Below, piece by piece: positions 25,726-36,581 of a stretch of DNA of 62,607 bases. Every line of letters starts with the position of its first letter. The stretch's first letter is position 1. Where the stretch lies: positions 1-62,607 of the forward strand of contig JADJRT010000024.1 of the NCBI GenBank assembly GCA_016712035.1. Direction: 5' to 3'. This DNA is from Flammeovirgaceae bacterium (lineage in GTDB: Bacteria > Bacteroidota > Bacteroidia > Cytophagales > Cyclobacteriaceae). The translations under genes and the position numbers were made by a program. The notes beneath the pieces are model-generated. The model saw only the letters and a program-made list of their open reading frames with translations, ran no database searches and was not told where the DNA came from.

Positions 25726-26463
25726 ATGAAAAATATACAAACCTGCATTTTAAAAATTCTGCTTATAGGTAGTGCTCTTTTTGTGGGTATGGTTGCTCGT
25801 GCCGAATATATTCCTGCACAATTAACTTATGGAGATTCTTTGTTTGCAAAAAAACAATACACCCAATCTTTTGAACGGTACCAAAGTCTTTATGAAAGTG
25901 GTCGCTATACGCCTGCTATGTTATTGAAAATGGCGTACATACAGGAGGGGCTCGGTCGCATTAGTCAATCCATTTATTATTTACAGCTCTACAATAAAGC
26001 AACCAACGATGAGCAGGCATTATATAAAATTGAAGAACTGGCCACCAAACATAAGCTGGAAGGGTATACCGCTTCGGTGGAGGGTGCCTTTAGAAATACG
26101 TTGCAAAAATATCAACTATCCATTCGGATCATGTTGCTAGCCATGGGGTTATTTTCTTTTGCGCTGATTATCTATCAAAAAAGAAAACAGTATAAACCCA
26201 TGGGAGCCGGCCTAGCCACCGTATTTATGTTAGGTCTTTTATTTGCGTACGTAAACTTGTTTACCGCACCGGAGGAAGGAATTGTATCTGATAACCAAAC
26301 CTATTTAATGAGCGGCCCTTCAGCAGGTTCATCAGTAATAGCCATTATAAACGAAGGCCACCAACTAAAAATAAAAGACAAGAAAGACGTTTGGCTGAAG
26401 GTTGAGTGGCGCGAAAAAAATGTTTACGTGAAGGAGGATAAACTTCTTAGGTCTACTTTATAA
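25726..26463 (+). CDS. TPR and SH3-domain membrane protein
   Basis: This 245-residue protein has an N-terminal signal or anchor (ILLIGSALFVGMVARA), two TPR-like repeats (about 35-105: GDSLFAKKQYTQSFERYQSL), two transmembrane segments (about 130-148 and 160-182) and a C-terminal bacterial SH3 domain (about 190-245, with YLMSGPSAGSSVIAIINEGH and WLKVEW). The layout resembles the BatE-type proteins of Bacteroidota, though no aerotolerance operon is visible here. It is divergent from the tRNA and stands alone. Confidence 0.75.
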   Translation: MKNIQTCILKILLIGSALFVGMVARAEYIPAQLTYGDSLFAKKQYTQSFERYQSLYESGRYTPAMLLKMAYIQEGLGRISQSIYYLQLYNKATNDEQALYKIEELATKHKLEGYTASVEGAFRNTLQKYQLSIRIMLLAMGLFSFALIIYQKRKQYKPMGAGLATVFMLGLLFAYVNLFTAPEEGIVSDNQTYLMSGPSAGSSVIAIINEGHQLKIKDKKDVWLKVEWREKNVYVKEDKLLRSTL

Positions 26464-26498
26464 ACTAGTGTTACGCACTGAATAAAATTTACTTATTT

Positions 26499-26584
26499 TT
26501 CTCTTTGAATCTTGGTGACTTAGGGCCTTCGTGGCCTAAATTTTCTTTTTGCCACAAAGTCTCAAAGACACCAAGAAGAACTCC
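26499..26584. repeat. Imperfect inverted repeat (REP-like) with TTGGTG / CACCAAG ends
   Basis: CTTTGAATCTTGGTGAC on one side and GTCTCAAAGACACCAAG on the other are imperfectly complementary around a centre containing TTCGTGGC and GCCACAAAG. The element fills the spacer between a plus-strand and a minus-strand gene. Its type is common in Bacteroidota intergenic spacers, in my recollection. No transposase of its own is visible. Confidence 0.5.
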
Positions 26585-26673
26585 AAGGTGCAAAATACCA
26601 GTTAATAAAATCGAAATTAGCCGACCGGATAGCTATCGGAAAAAGTTGATTACAGGGTTGCTTTGAAATATCA

Positions 26674-27867
26674 TTATTTCTTAACCGGAGGTATCTGTTC
26701 AAAATAGAAAACGCCATTCTTATTGCCGATTACAATATCGAGCCAGCCATCTTTATTCATGTCTTCCGTAACAAACTGAATCCCCACGCCCGAAGTATCA
26801 TCAATTAAATGCCGAACCCAAACAGGTTTGTTTTTTCCATCCTTCAATAATTCAAACCAATACAACACCGCGGGCTCCATGCCACCCGGGCCCTGACCTT
26901 GATGTGCAAAATAACGTTTGCCGGTAATCAAATCCGGAAGGCCATCTTTATTTATATCCTCCAACACTATACTATGGGATTCTGAAAAAGTACTGTCGAT
27001 CGTATGCGTGATGAAGTAACTATTTTTATTCTTGTCGAACGCTTGCTCATACCACCAAACTCCATACGCGTGCGCGGAAGTAGCTACTACATCGGCATCA
27101 TCATCTTTATCAAAATCGTACGTCAGCATTTGCGCACACGATTCGCCTAAATCAGCTTCGTGCCACTTCCACGGACTTTGCTTCATATCTTTTGGGGCCT
27201 CCCACCAACCACCGCGAATCATCACATCTTTTATTTCATCGCCATTAATATCGCCCCAGCCTAAGCCATGCGTAAACAAACCCACTCCTTTTGCATTCAA
27301 GTCGCTGATGGGTGTGCGTTTCCATGTTACCTGCTTTGCCTTTACGGATGAACTGAACCAAGCCATCTGCCCTACCTTCTCATTACCAAAAACAAGATCC
27401 ATTTTCCCATCGTTATCCACATCCACCATCATAGGCGATTCGTTGCTAGCGATCGAGTCAATTAAATTTCTTTTCCATAGCATCTCCACACCTGCGGGAT
27501 TTTCAAACCAATAGACTTCCTTACCCGGAAAATCGAAGCAGATCAAATCGGGCCAGCCATCCTGATTTACATCGGTAGAAAAATTGAGGAATGAATCTGA
27601 ATACCCTTTGGTATAATCAAACTTCTTGTGTTTCCAGATGTCGTGTACTTTCCAATCAGGAGCTTCGAACCAGCGCGCGCCTGCAATGATGTCCATCTTT
27701 CCATCCTTATTTACATCGGCCACGGTAGCTGCTTCCGTATAAAACTCATCCCACAGATGAAATTTTTTGAACTTCACATCGCTGCCGGCAATCTGACAAG
27801 AACCAATCAGCGGAAACAAAAGCAGTAACGTGCTTACTTTCCAATAGCTGTATTTATATGTTTTCAT
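26674..27867 (-). CDS. FG-GAP/VCBS repeat secreted protein
   Basis: The 397-residue protein begins with a lipoprotein-like signal (LLLLFPLIGSCQIAGSD). It contains repeated calcium-binding-style loops typical of FG-GAP repeats: DVNKDGKMDI, DVNQDGWPDL, DVDNDGKMDLV, DINGDEIKDV, DINKDGLPDLI and DMNKDGWLDIVI. It is likely a lipid-anchored beta-propeller. It sits 38 bases downstream of the large heme lipoprotein gene on the same strand, so the two may act together, as is common for such pairs in Bacteroidota catabolic loci. The substrate is unknown. Confidence 0.83.
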   Translation of the reverse strand: MKTYKYSYWKVSTLLLLFPLIGSCQIAGSDVKFKKFHLWDEFYTEAATVADVNKDGKMDIIAGARWFEAPDWKVHDIWKHKKFDYTKGYSDSFLNFSTDVNQDGWPDLICFDFPGKEVYWFENPAGVEMLWKRNLIDSIASNESPMMVDVDNDGKMDLVFGNEKVGQMAWFSSSVKAKQVTWKRTPISDLNAKGVGLFTHGLGWGDINGDEIKDVMIRGGWWEAPKDMKQSPWKWHEADLGESCAQMLTYDFDKDDDADVVATSAHAYGVWWYEQAFDKNKNSYFITHTIDSTFSESHSIVLEDINKDGLPDLITGKRYFAHQGQGPGGMEPAVLYWFELLKDGKNKPVWVRHLIDDTSGVGIQFVTEDMNKDGWLDIVIGNKNGVFYFEQIPPVKK

Positions 27868-27905
27868 TATGATGATTTTTAAAAATCAGGTTTCAATTTA
27901 TGAGA

Positions 27906-30900
27906 TTACCAATTTAGCAAATAGGTAAGCAACACGTTAAATTCTTTTTGTGAAAGCGTGGTGCCAAAATGATCGGGCATGATGGTGTACCGCGAGGCCG
28001 TTTGCTCTTCAATATCTTTTTTAGGCACTGAGAATTCCTTGCCGTTCAAATCTCCAAATACAATCACCTCGCCTTGCTCTCTGCGGAACAACCCCGTAAG
28101 CACCTTACCATCTTTTAACTTAATGGTATAATTTCTAAAGGCTTCCGAAATATTTCTATTGGGATCGATAATTTTTTCAGCCAACGCTTCGGCACCCCGC
28201 TTACCAATGCCGTGCAATTGCGGCCCAATTCCGGATTCAACAAAACTGCGATGGCAGATACCACAGTTCCGGCTATATACTCTTGCACCCGAATCCACCT
28301 GAATAGTTGTTGACTTTGCCAATTTAAATGCGGCCAGTCGTTTTTCAATTAAGGCTTGTCGTTCTTCACTGATGGGATCGATGTTCGCAATAAGGGCTTC
28401 ATATTCTACTTGTTGTTTAGAAGAAATATTTAAAACCAATCGCTCCTCCACGCGTGGATCCGTCAACGTTCGTGTTCGAAGTTGCCCTTTGCGCACCTTC
28501 TCAAAAATAATATCTTTCCCTTCTGGTGATCCGGCCAACGCTGTTACAATGGAAACTTCCAAATCGGCTGGAGTATTTTCAATCGATGCCAGAACTTTAT
28601 TAACGGCTGGCCCTGGTATTTCCCCCAACGCATTAGCGGCTCTTTTTCTATAGTCGATATTCTCCGCACTGTCTTTCACAATAGCGTCAGCCATTTCAAT
28701 CCCTTGAGTAGGTGCAATTTTTAAAAGTGCCCGCAGGGCTTGTGTTTTTACATCCACATCGCCAATCGAATCCGTTTTTACTTCGGGCCTGATAAGATTT
28801 TTCAGGATTGATTCTACTGATTTCACTTTAAAATCTCCGGCCAGTTGAATAGCAAAACGTTGCTGGTTTACAATCTCCTCCACCGTGGATCGATCGGGAT
28901 ATTTCTTCAATAAGTTTTCTGCGGTCTGCGTGCCCCAGGTATTTAACCGATTGCCTGTATCTTCTCCGCGCTGAGCAAGTCCATCCTGAATTCCCCGGAA
29001 CATAGATGCCTGAACTTCTATATCCGGATTTTTTTTATTCTGCGCCTTTGTGATTAAATCATTCAACTTAGCATTTGGGGTATAGCGCGCTATTTGCTGA
29101 TAAGCAAGGCGCACTTTATTAGCTGGCATTGAATACTGGTTTAAATAGTTGGCTAAAAATCCGGCCGCTTCCGCAGAATTTACATCCACTAATGTGCCCG
29201 CAATAAAACCCGCTTCTTCCTCATTCCAGGATTTGGTGGCCACTTGTTTCATCAAATCATTATCGCGCAAAAGATTTCGCAGACACAAGCGCGAAGTGTA
29301 AATAAGATGTGTGTCGTAAATCGGAGCCGCATGAAGAACGGATAACACAGCTTCAACAGTAGGAATATCTTTATACTCAGTCAATAATTCTACAGCCGCC
29401 CGCTGCACATGTGGGTCGGTGTCTTTCAGTGCATTTGTAATTAATGGGTAATACGTTTCCACATCTCGTTTCCCTTCAGCCAAAATGCGATAGCTGTGTA
29501 AGCGGATTAAAGCATTGGTATTTGTTAAAGATCCTTTTAACAAATCATCGTTTAAATCATTCAGGCGAAACAGTAACCACAAGGCATGAACATATTGTTG
29601 GGTGGTCGTACTCTTGTTGGCAATCAAACTCTTCAACGTTGGAATAGCCGAGAATCCAATCCGATCCGCAATCTGATCAGCCGCATTCATGCGCAGCGCC
29701 ATATTATCAAGTTTGAGTGCTTCAATCAATTCATCTAAAGAGGTTTTAGTTAAATCCTTTTTTTCGTTATGATCGCCTTTGTAGGTGATGCGCCAGATTC
29801 GGCCGCGTTGCTTGTCGCGTTTCGGGTGACCCAGAGGTGCTTCGTAGTGACCAATAATGGCATTGTAAAAATCAGCCACATAGATCGCGCCATCAGGTCC
29901 CATTTTTACATTCACCGGACGCAACCACGGGTCGGCACTTTTTACTAAATCCTCTTCCGATTTACCAACCGGAGTTGAACCCTTGAATTCCCACGAGTAC
30001 CGATGCACGCGCGACTTGAAAGCATCACCAATAAAAAAGTTTTGCCTGAATGCTTCCGGAAATTTTACATCCGCATAATAGGTGATACCACACAAGGCGG
30101 TGGCTTCATCTCCAAGCGATTTCATATCGGGCCCAAAAGCCATGATCTCCGGCTTTGCGAAATGTGGATAATCACCGCCCCGAATCAATTGATACAAAGG
30201 TGAGCTGTGGCTATCCGTTGAATAGATATAGCCGTATTCGTCATATACTAATCCAAATGGATTTACCTGGCCATACGTCACCTGTTCTATGCGACTTCCA
30301 TCCGGACGAAAACGAAAGGTATTACCCGAGATCATTTTGATTGAATCCCCATCAGCCCCAGCCACTTCCGAAAGATTTGTAAATCCATGACAGGCGTGCA
30401 CCCAGCCATCATAGCCGCGCACAAAATTACTAACCATGCCATGCGTGTCCTGAAATCCAAACGGACCAAGCAATGGTTTTTTACTTTCCGGTTTTCCATC
30501 TCCATTCACATCGGCAAACCGATACACCTTAGGTACACTGAAAGCAATAACGCCATTCACCATGGGAAGCACACCGACTGGGATATTTAAGGTATCGCTT
30601 ACTTCCGTGAATCGATCTGCCTTTCCGTCTCCATCCGTATCTTCTAAAATAGTTAGTCGATCAGTAGATTTTTTTCCAGCCTGAGAAGGAAAGGGATATT
30701 CAAAAGATTGCGTAACCCACATACGGCCCTGGGCATCAAACGTCATGTTGATGGGCTTGTCAATATTGGGTTCCGAGGCAAACAGTTGAATTTCAAAACC
30801 GGGTGGCACTTCAAAGCCTGCTAATTCTTCTTCCGGGGTGCGCGGATCGGTTGACCGGATGTTCTCGGTAAAGAGTTCGCTATCAAAGACGTTTTCTGTT

Positions 30901-30973
30901 TTCTTTTGCTGGCCACAACCGAAAGCCAAAAAAGAACCGCCATGAGTTTTGAAAATTTTTTAATCTGAAACAT
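27906..30973 (-). pseudogene. PVC-type heme lipoprotein with dehydrogenase-like propeller, HEAT repeats and cytochrome c domain; one frameshift in the signal peptide
   Basis: Translation from the ATG at 30973 gives MFQIKKFSKLMAVLF. After restoring one T in the run near 30928-30933 it continues LAFGCGQQ, a lipobox with Cys as lipid-anchor residue. The open frame 27906-30929 covers the rest, about 1000 residues. It comprises a beta-propeller of the membrane-bound dehydrogenase type (GFEIQLFASEPNIDKPINMT, GPDGAIYVADFYNAIIGHYE), a long HEAT-repeat stretch (about 400-850), and a C-terminal cytochrome c motif CGICH with distal Met in YTIMPDHFG. This is the PVC-type heme-binding family, probably in sugar-acid or polysaccharide oxidation. 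The frame break lies only in the signal sequence and is probably an error. Confidence 0.82.
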
Positions 30974-31227
30974 AGTAGGGTAGAATTTTAAAATCTGTTA
31001 TCCAATTCGATCAAGGCAAAATCAATAACTCATCTACTCGTTCACTTCTTATAGTTACTTGCCGGATTAAATTACTAATAAAAACGGAATTCCTTTTCAG
31101 CAATTATTGGATTGGAGAAGGCTATTTCGACTGCGAGCACAGATTTTAGATGTGTTAAACCTGACTGGTGCCTGTATTTTTGAGATACCTGCTAGGATGA
31201 ACCCGCGACTGAATCTCGTCTGGGGGG
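30974..31227. other. Gene-free spacer between the heme lipoprotein and the T9SS protein
   Basis: This is a 254-base spacer with no convincing open frame, hairpin or repeat. It holds the promoter region of the minus-strand heme lipoprotein and the end of the T9SS gene's transcript. Confidence 0.5.
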
Positions 31228-33943
31228 CTAAAAACGAATGGAAAGCGGACCCTTATATTCTTTGTTGGTGTACTTTACTACGTAATAGTAAACACCGGCT
31301 ACCGCATCCGGGGCATACCAGCGGAAGTTTCGCTCGGCACTTTTAAAAACTTCTCCGCCCCAGCGATTATAAATTTTTACAGATTCAAAACGATTAATAC
31401 AATTATCCAATGGCAGTGAAATTTGTTGATCGGGATTTTGGTTAGGATCAGAATTAAACGAGCAAGGACTGATTCCTTCTAACGCAAAATAATCGTTGCA
31501 GCCATCGCCATTGGGTGTAAATACGTTAGGTGGAAGAAACTCTGTATCCGAGCCATCGATATCCTTGATCGTTACGTTTACGGTTACCGTATCTGCTTTA
31601 ACGGCAAAGCACCGGTCGTCTGCCAATCTGAATTTGAAAATATAATCGTTCTCAAAAACTCCATCTTCAAAAATGGAACAATCGGGTTGCCACGAAAAAG
31701 TAGTTTGTATAGGACTCATCCCTAGCAAGGATGTAAATAAATAGCCTGCGGGTTCAACGTTTCCAGAAGCCTCAATCAACGTTAGAGAAAGCAGATCTTT
31801 TTCAGGTGAAACATCGCCATCAACACCGGTAAGCGAAAACTGAATAGATTCACCCAATGTAAAATCAACCGTTTGATCGTTAATAACATTTGTTCCCTGT
31901 CGGATAGTAAGTTGAGGGGGCGCATTGAGTGGTGGCAAAAGTTTGACCTGAACTTCTACCGTATCGGCTTTATAGAATTTACACTTGTTGGCATTATCTA
32001 CCACAATAAATTTGAATAGAAAATTGCTCTTCTTTTTCAGATCTATATTTCCGCATGCGATATCCCATTGGAAGCGCGGAGGATACCATGCCGTTATTCG
32101 TTACTGATGAAAACGAAATTCCATAAAACTCCAGAGAGTCTTTCCGTTGCAAATCCAAAACCAGAAAGTCGTTATCGGGATCTTTGCCCGTAACCAAAAA
32201 AGATAAAGACTCATTAATTCTTCGCTGAATATTTAAGACCTGCCGCTCTTGCGGATCGCTGGTTAAATCAGTGTCAATCACAGGATCGTTATTACTAGGC
32301 AGTTTAACCGTAAACCGAAAGGCTGCGCTTACCGGATCACCAAAGTCACATACGTCCTTGTCATTAACCGCAATCTTTACTTCGAAATTGTTGCGGTTGG
32401 TGAAATTATAAATATCACAAAAGGCATCCCATTTAATCTTTCCTCTTACCAAACCGTTTTGGCGCGGCTCATAAATTTCTACCTGAAATCCTGCATCTGC
32501 CAACACAAAACCATCAGTGGTAATAGCTACAATCAACTCATCACCGTCATCATCACGCGCTTCAAATTCGCGTTCAAATGAATTCCCTTCGTCTAATGGT
32601 GGAATGATAAGCAGCGGTTGAACCGGATCAACAAAATAAGGTTTGGCGTTGGGCGGGGGTTCAATATTAACTTCAATCTTTAAGGTGTCACTCAAGGGCA
32701 AGCTGCAAGCATCATCAAAAGCAATAATACCAATCTGATAGGGGCCGCCTTCAAAATATGGACAACGCGGAAGACAGATACTAAAATCTTTTGTGCTTCC
32801 ATTTAATAATGTGGCTGTGGTAATTTCGGGAAGCACTTCATTTATGTTTTTCTTAAAGTTTAGCGAAACGGCACGAATGGAAATCCGTTCGGTAAAATTA
32901 TCATTAACGTTACTGGCATCCGGATCGGATATCCGCACCTGAATACACCGGTCAGCATCGGCTGTCAGATTGGTAAAGCTAACGCTCATATTCTCATCGT
33001 AATTGAAGTCAGACTCAGTGATTTTTTTTCCTAAAATCTGGGGTGGCTCCGCTTGCGGGCAGGCATCCACCACCAGCATTTGAAAATCACGCCTGCTCTC
33101 ACCAATTTTTTCTCCGCTGCGGTATTCGTCAATTCGAACTGCAAAAACAAAAAGCCCTTGCGTAGTAGGGGTAGTGGTGAGCAAACCGGATTTGCTTATT
33201 TTTAAATCGGGTTGCCCATTAATAATATTTGATAACCCATAGCCTGGTTTCCAGATTACTAGCGGAAAAGGACCTGGTGATGCAGGAGGTAGCGCCACAG
33301 CTGATGTGGTATTAAGAGGTGTAACCAACGTATAAACCAACGAATCATTATCGTCATCAACACCTGCAAAATCTACATAGTAAGGCCGAAAGGGACAGGC
33401 AAAATCGTTGAGTGGAGGAAAAAGTCGCGGGGATGAATTGATAAAAGGTTGTCCGTTTTTAACCACCGGTGGAAACTCCAGATAAAAAGTTTGACCCGCT
33501 GCTATGTTATTACCTTGTGGTATCTGACTATAAATATTCGTAATGGTATAATTGCGGCAACATCTTTCCCATACCACAAAATAACCCTCGGGGTCTGTGT
33601 ATATCTCTGGGGATAAGATGAGCGTAGTAGTATAAAAAAGTTTGGAGGTTATAATTTCTCCATTTGAGCACTCGGGTTGCGTATAGGGAACATTGGATTC
33701 TTCAGACAGAACCATGGCTACGTTGCCCATCAATACCTTATCGCGCTTTCTATAGATTGAAACTGCGACACTCTGGTCCTTTGCTCCGGGGGCACCATTA
33801 ATCTGATCAAAATAAATAATAAGATTGAGGCGATAGGTGTTACCCGAAAGGTGAACTAATTCAAACTCCCCGCCCACGATATGCGAGGCAACCACGGGAA
33901 TTGAAATAAGAAGCAGAATAGTTAGAAAAAACCGTTTCATCAC
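31228..33943 (-). pseudogene. Large secreted protein with T9SS (gliding motility-associated) C-terminal domain, one frameshift
   Basis: A signal peptide (FFLTILLLISIPVVASHIVG) opens a product of about 900 residues. It contains repeated immunoglobulin- or cadherin-like beta segments (FAGVDDDNDSLVYTLVTP, FEARDDDGDELIVAITTDG). After a frame change near 32,080-32,095 comes a C-terminal CHU_C/type B sorting domain with FLPPNVFTPNGDGCNDYF and VKIYNRWGGEVFKS. That domain directs export by the type IX system and attachment to the cell surface. The two frames join smoothly (FQWDIACGNIDLKKKSNFLF spans the old stop), so the break is probably an artefact. The role is probably surface adhesion; the partner is unknown. 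Confidence 0.85.
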
Positions 33944-34038
33944 ATGTCTCCAATTACGAAAGATAGCGAATTCAATACACTGCCAAAAACCGACCTTATT
34001 TCAGTAATTTCGCAACCTTGTTATAATAACCGCAACTC

Positions 34039-35459
34039 ATGAAAAAAGGCGACCGATTAGATAATATTGAAATTGAAACCATGGCTGCCGAAGGCAAGTG
34101 TATTGCTAAGGTTGATGGCCTTGTTTTATTTATTAAAGGTGGCGCGCCTGGTGATACGGTACAAGTGAAGCTCACTAAAATTAAAAGCAGTTTTCTTGAA
34201 GGCGAAGTCACGGCAATTCAAAAATATTCACCACTCCGCACCGAACCTTTTTGCGAACATTTTGGTACGTGCGGGGGTTGCTCGTGGCAACATATTAATT
34301 ACGAAACCCAATTGAAGTACAAGCAGCAACAGGTTATTGACAATCTTGAACGCCTAGGCGGATTAGGGTTACCTGCCATTACTCCCATACTCGCATCAAA
34401 AAAAATAAATTATTATCGCAACAAGCTCGACTACACCTTTACATCTAATCGCTGGCTTACCAAAGAAGAACTTGATCGCGCTATTGAAGAGAGTCGTTTC
34501 GAGGTAGGCCTAGGCTACCACATCCCTAAAATGTTTGATCGCGTGTTTGATGTGGCCAACTGCTATTTGCAGCCAGAGCCATCTAATGCTATTCGCTTGC
34601 TGGCGCGCAAGACTGCCGTTGAAAATGAGATTCTTTTTGATCTACGAAGACAAGTAGGATTTCTGCGCACACTCACCATTCGATCATCCAACACAGGCGA
34701 GGTAATGATTATTTTGCAAGTGACAGCAGATGAAATGAAATGGACAGAAAAAATGTTGAAGACATTAACGGATGCATTTCCACAAATCACCTCGACCAAC
34801 TACATCATCAACAATAAAAGGAACGACACCTTTGCCGACTTGGATGTAATCTGCTGGAAAGGCAATCCATACATCACCGAACAAATGGAGAAACCCGATG
34901 GAAGTGGCACTCTTCAGTTTCGGGTTGGGCCCAAATCCTTTTTTATCAAACCAATTCCGATCAGGCGCATGAATTATATAAAGTAGCCTGGCAAATGGCT
35001 GAGTTAAAAGGTGATGAACATGTGTATGATTTGTACACAGGCACAGGCACCATTGCCAACTTTATAGCGGGTCAGGCAAAAAAAGTAATTGGGTTGGAGT
35101 ATGTAGCTGCCGCGATTGAAGATGCAAAAGCAAATTCAAAACTCAACCACATTACCAACACTGAGTTTTATGCTGGCGACATGAAAGATTTGCTAACCGA
35201 TGATTTTCTATCACAGCACAGAAAGCCTGACACTATAATAACGGACCCTCCTCGGGCCGGCATGCACGAAGATGTGACTAACATGTTGTTAAAAGTGGCT
35301 CCTAAGCGAATTGTGTATGTGAGTTGCAATGCAGCTACGCAGGCGCGTGATTTGAAAATACTCGCTGAAAAATATCACATCACAGCCGTGCAAGCGGTTG
35401 ACATGTTCCCGCAAACTACTCATGTGGAAAATGTGGCGCGGTTGGATTTGACCGTATAA
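34039..35459 (+). pseudogene. rlmD: 23S rRNA (uracil-5-)-methyltransferase RlmD, one frameshift
   Basis: The N-terminal part has a TRAM-like beta domain (about 5-60) and the iron-sulfur motif CEHFGTCGGCSWQH. The second frame carries the S-adenosylmethionine site YDLYTGTGTIANFI, ITDPPRAGMHEDV and the catalytic cysteine in VYVSCNAATQARDL. The break follows VGPKSFF, where one T is missing from a T run near 34,940. Restoring it gives YQTNSDQAHELYKVAWQM and a single protein of about 473 residues. It methylates U1939-type uridines in 23S rRNA. The start is convergent with the neighbouring T9SS gene's promoter region. Confidence 0.9.
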
Positions 35460-35541
35460 GTTTTCTATGTACATAATAATTACTACCAATGGATGCAACC
35501 TTCTTCAGGTCGTCCGGTTCTTTATTTAAATTAATAAAGTC

Positions 35542-36501
35542 ATGAAATTCACCGCCAAATCATATGCATTCCTACTTCTTTTCTGCGTAGTAGTTTTTAC
35601 CGCACAAAGTCAGGAGGTTTCAAAATCATTTTCAGGCATTAAAAAAATAAATCTGACAACATCTTCAGGCAGTTGCAGGTTGGTGAAAGGAGGTTCTAAC
35701 GATGTTCAGGTAAAGGTCACCTACACGTATTCTTCGGATAATTATCGTCCGCTTATGGAACAAGAAGGAAGCACGTTGATGCTAAAAGAAGATTTTCAAA
35801 ACCAGAAATCGTATTCAGGCAATTCTTCCTGGGTGCTAACCCTTCCAGAAAACATGGAGGTTAACTTCTCTTCCGGATCTGGAAATTTTGATGCGATAGA
35901 TCTGACCGTAAATGTCACGGCCAATTCTGGCTCAGGCAACTACGGTTGGACAAACGTTAAAGGTGATTCAAAAGTAAATACAGGTTCAGGCAATATTAAC
36001 ATCGCTAGCTATCAGGGCGACATCAATCTCACCACAGGGTCGGGTAAAATAAATATTGCCGGCATCGAAGGTGACTTGCATGCGAATGCGGGATCGGGCA
36101 AAATTGGTTTGGCCGGATTGAAAGGCGCTTGTTCAGTAAATGTTGGCAGCGGTGATATCACCGCAGTGAAAATAAATTTGACCGGAAAAAGTTCTTTCAA
36201 TACCGGCTCAGGTGATGCTTCTGTAACATTGATCTCCTCTCCCACTCATAACATATCGGTGAACAGCGGATCGGGCGATGCCACGTTAGACTTTGGTGGA
36301 AATAAAATCGAAGGCAAAGTGATCATGACAGCTAATAAGAAGAATGGAAAAATTATTGCCCCCTTTACATTCGATAAAACAGAAGAAGTGGATAATGGCA
36401 GTGATAGTAACGTACGCATTCGCAAAACCGCCCAGCTTGGCACAAATGACATTGAAATTAAAGTAGGCACTGGTTCGGGAACCGCTGAGATTAAGAAATA
36501 A
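35542..36501 (+). CDS. DUF4097 secreted beta-repeat (GIN-domain) protein
   Basis: A signal peptide (YAFLLLFCVVVFTAQSQEVS) is followed by a right-handed beta-solenoid built from GSG-bearing strands (SSGSGNFDAID, NSGSGNYGWTNV, NTGSGNINIAS, NAGSGKIGLAG, NVGSGDITAVK, NTGSGDASVTL). This is the DUF4097/head-GIN pattern. At 319 residues it is the usual size. It is probably an outer-membrane or periplasmic protein of structural or adhesive type. The gene is 80 bases downstream of rlmD, but with its own start region. Confidence 0.85.
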   Translation: MKFTAKSYAFLLLFCVVVFTAQSQEVSKSFSGIKKINLTTSSGSCRLVKGGSNDVQVKVTYTYSSDNYRPLMEQEGSTLMLKEDFQNQKSYSGNSSWVLTLPENMEVNFSSGSGNFDAIDLTVNVTANSGSGNYGWTNVKGDSKVNTGSGNINIASYQGDINLTTGSGKINIAGIEGDLHANAGSGKIGLAGLKGACSVNVGSGDITAVKINLTGKSSFNTGSGDASVTLISSPTHNISVNSGSGDATLDFGGNKIEGKVIMTANKKNGKIIAPFTFDKTEEVDNGSDSNVRIRKTAQLGTNDIEIKVGTGSGTAEIKK

Positions 36502-36539
36502 GTCAATCTATCCATTTAATTCAAGTGTACACTACTTTA

Positions 36540-36568
36540 ATTAGTATTTATTACTAATATATTTAGTA
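36540..36568. promoter_or_regulatory. Nested TTAGTA/TACTAA palindromes upstream of dinB (candidate SOS operator)
   Basis: ATTAGTA-TTTAT-TACTAAT (36540-36558) is a perfect 7-5-7 palindrome. A second overlapping one, TACTAA-TATAT-TTAGTA, extends to 36568. The dinB ATG is at 36582. A LexA-like operator is plausible because dinB is SOS-controlled in many bacteria and a TTAG/CTAA motif occurs in Xanthomonas. It is not verified for this lineage. Confidence 0.45.
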
Positions 36569-36581
36569 TTATTGCTCCTGC

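Noticed and set aside
31107..31346. Open frame on the plus strand near the T9SS gene end
   Set aside because: It overlaps the T9SS gene's C-terminal coding frame on the other strand and has no family resemblance.
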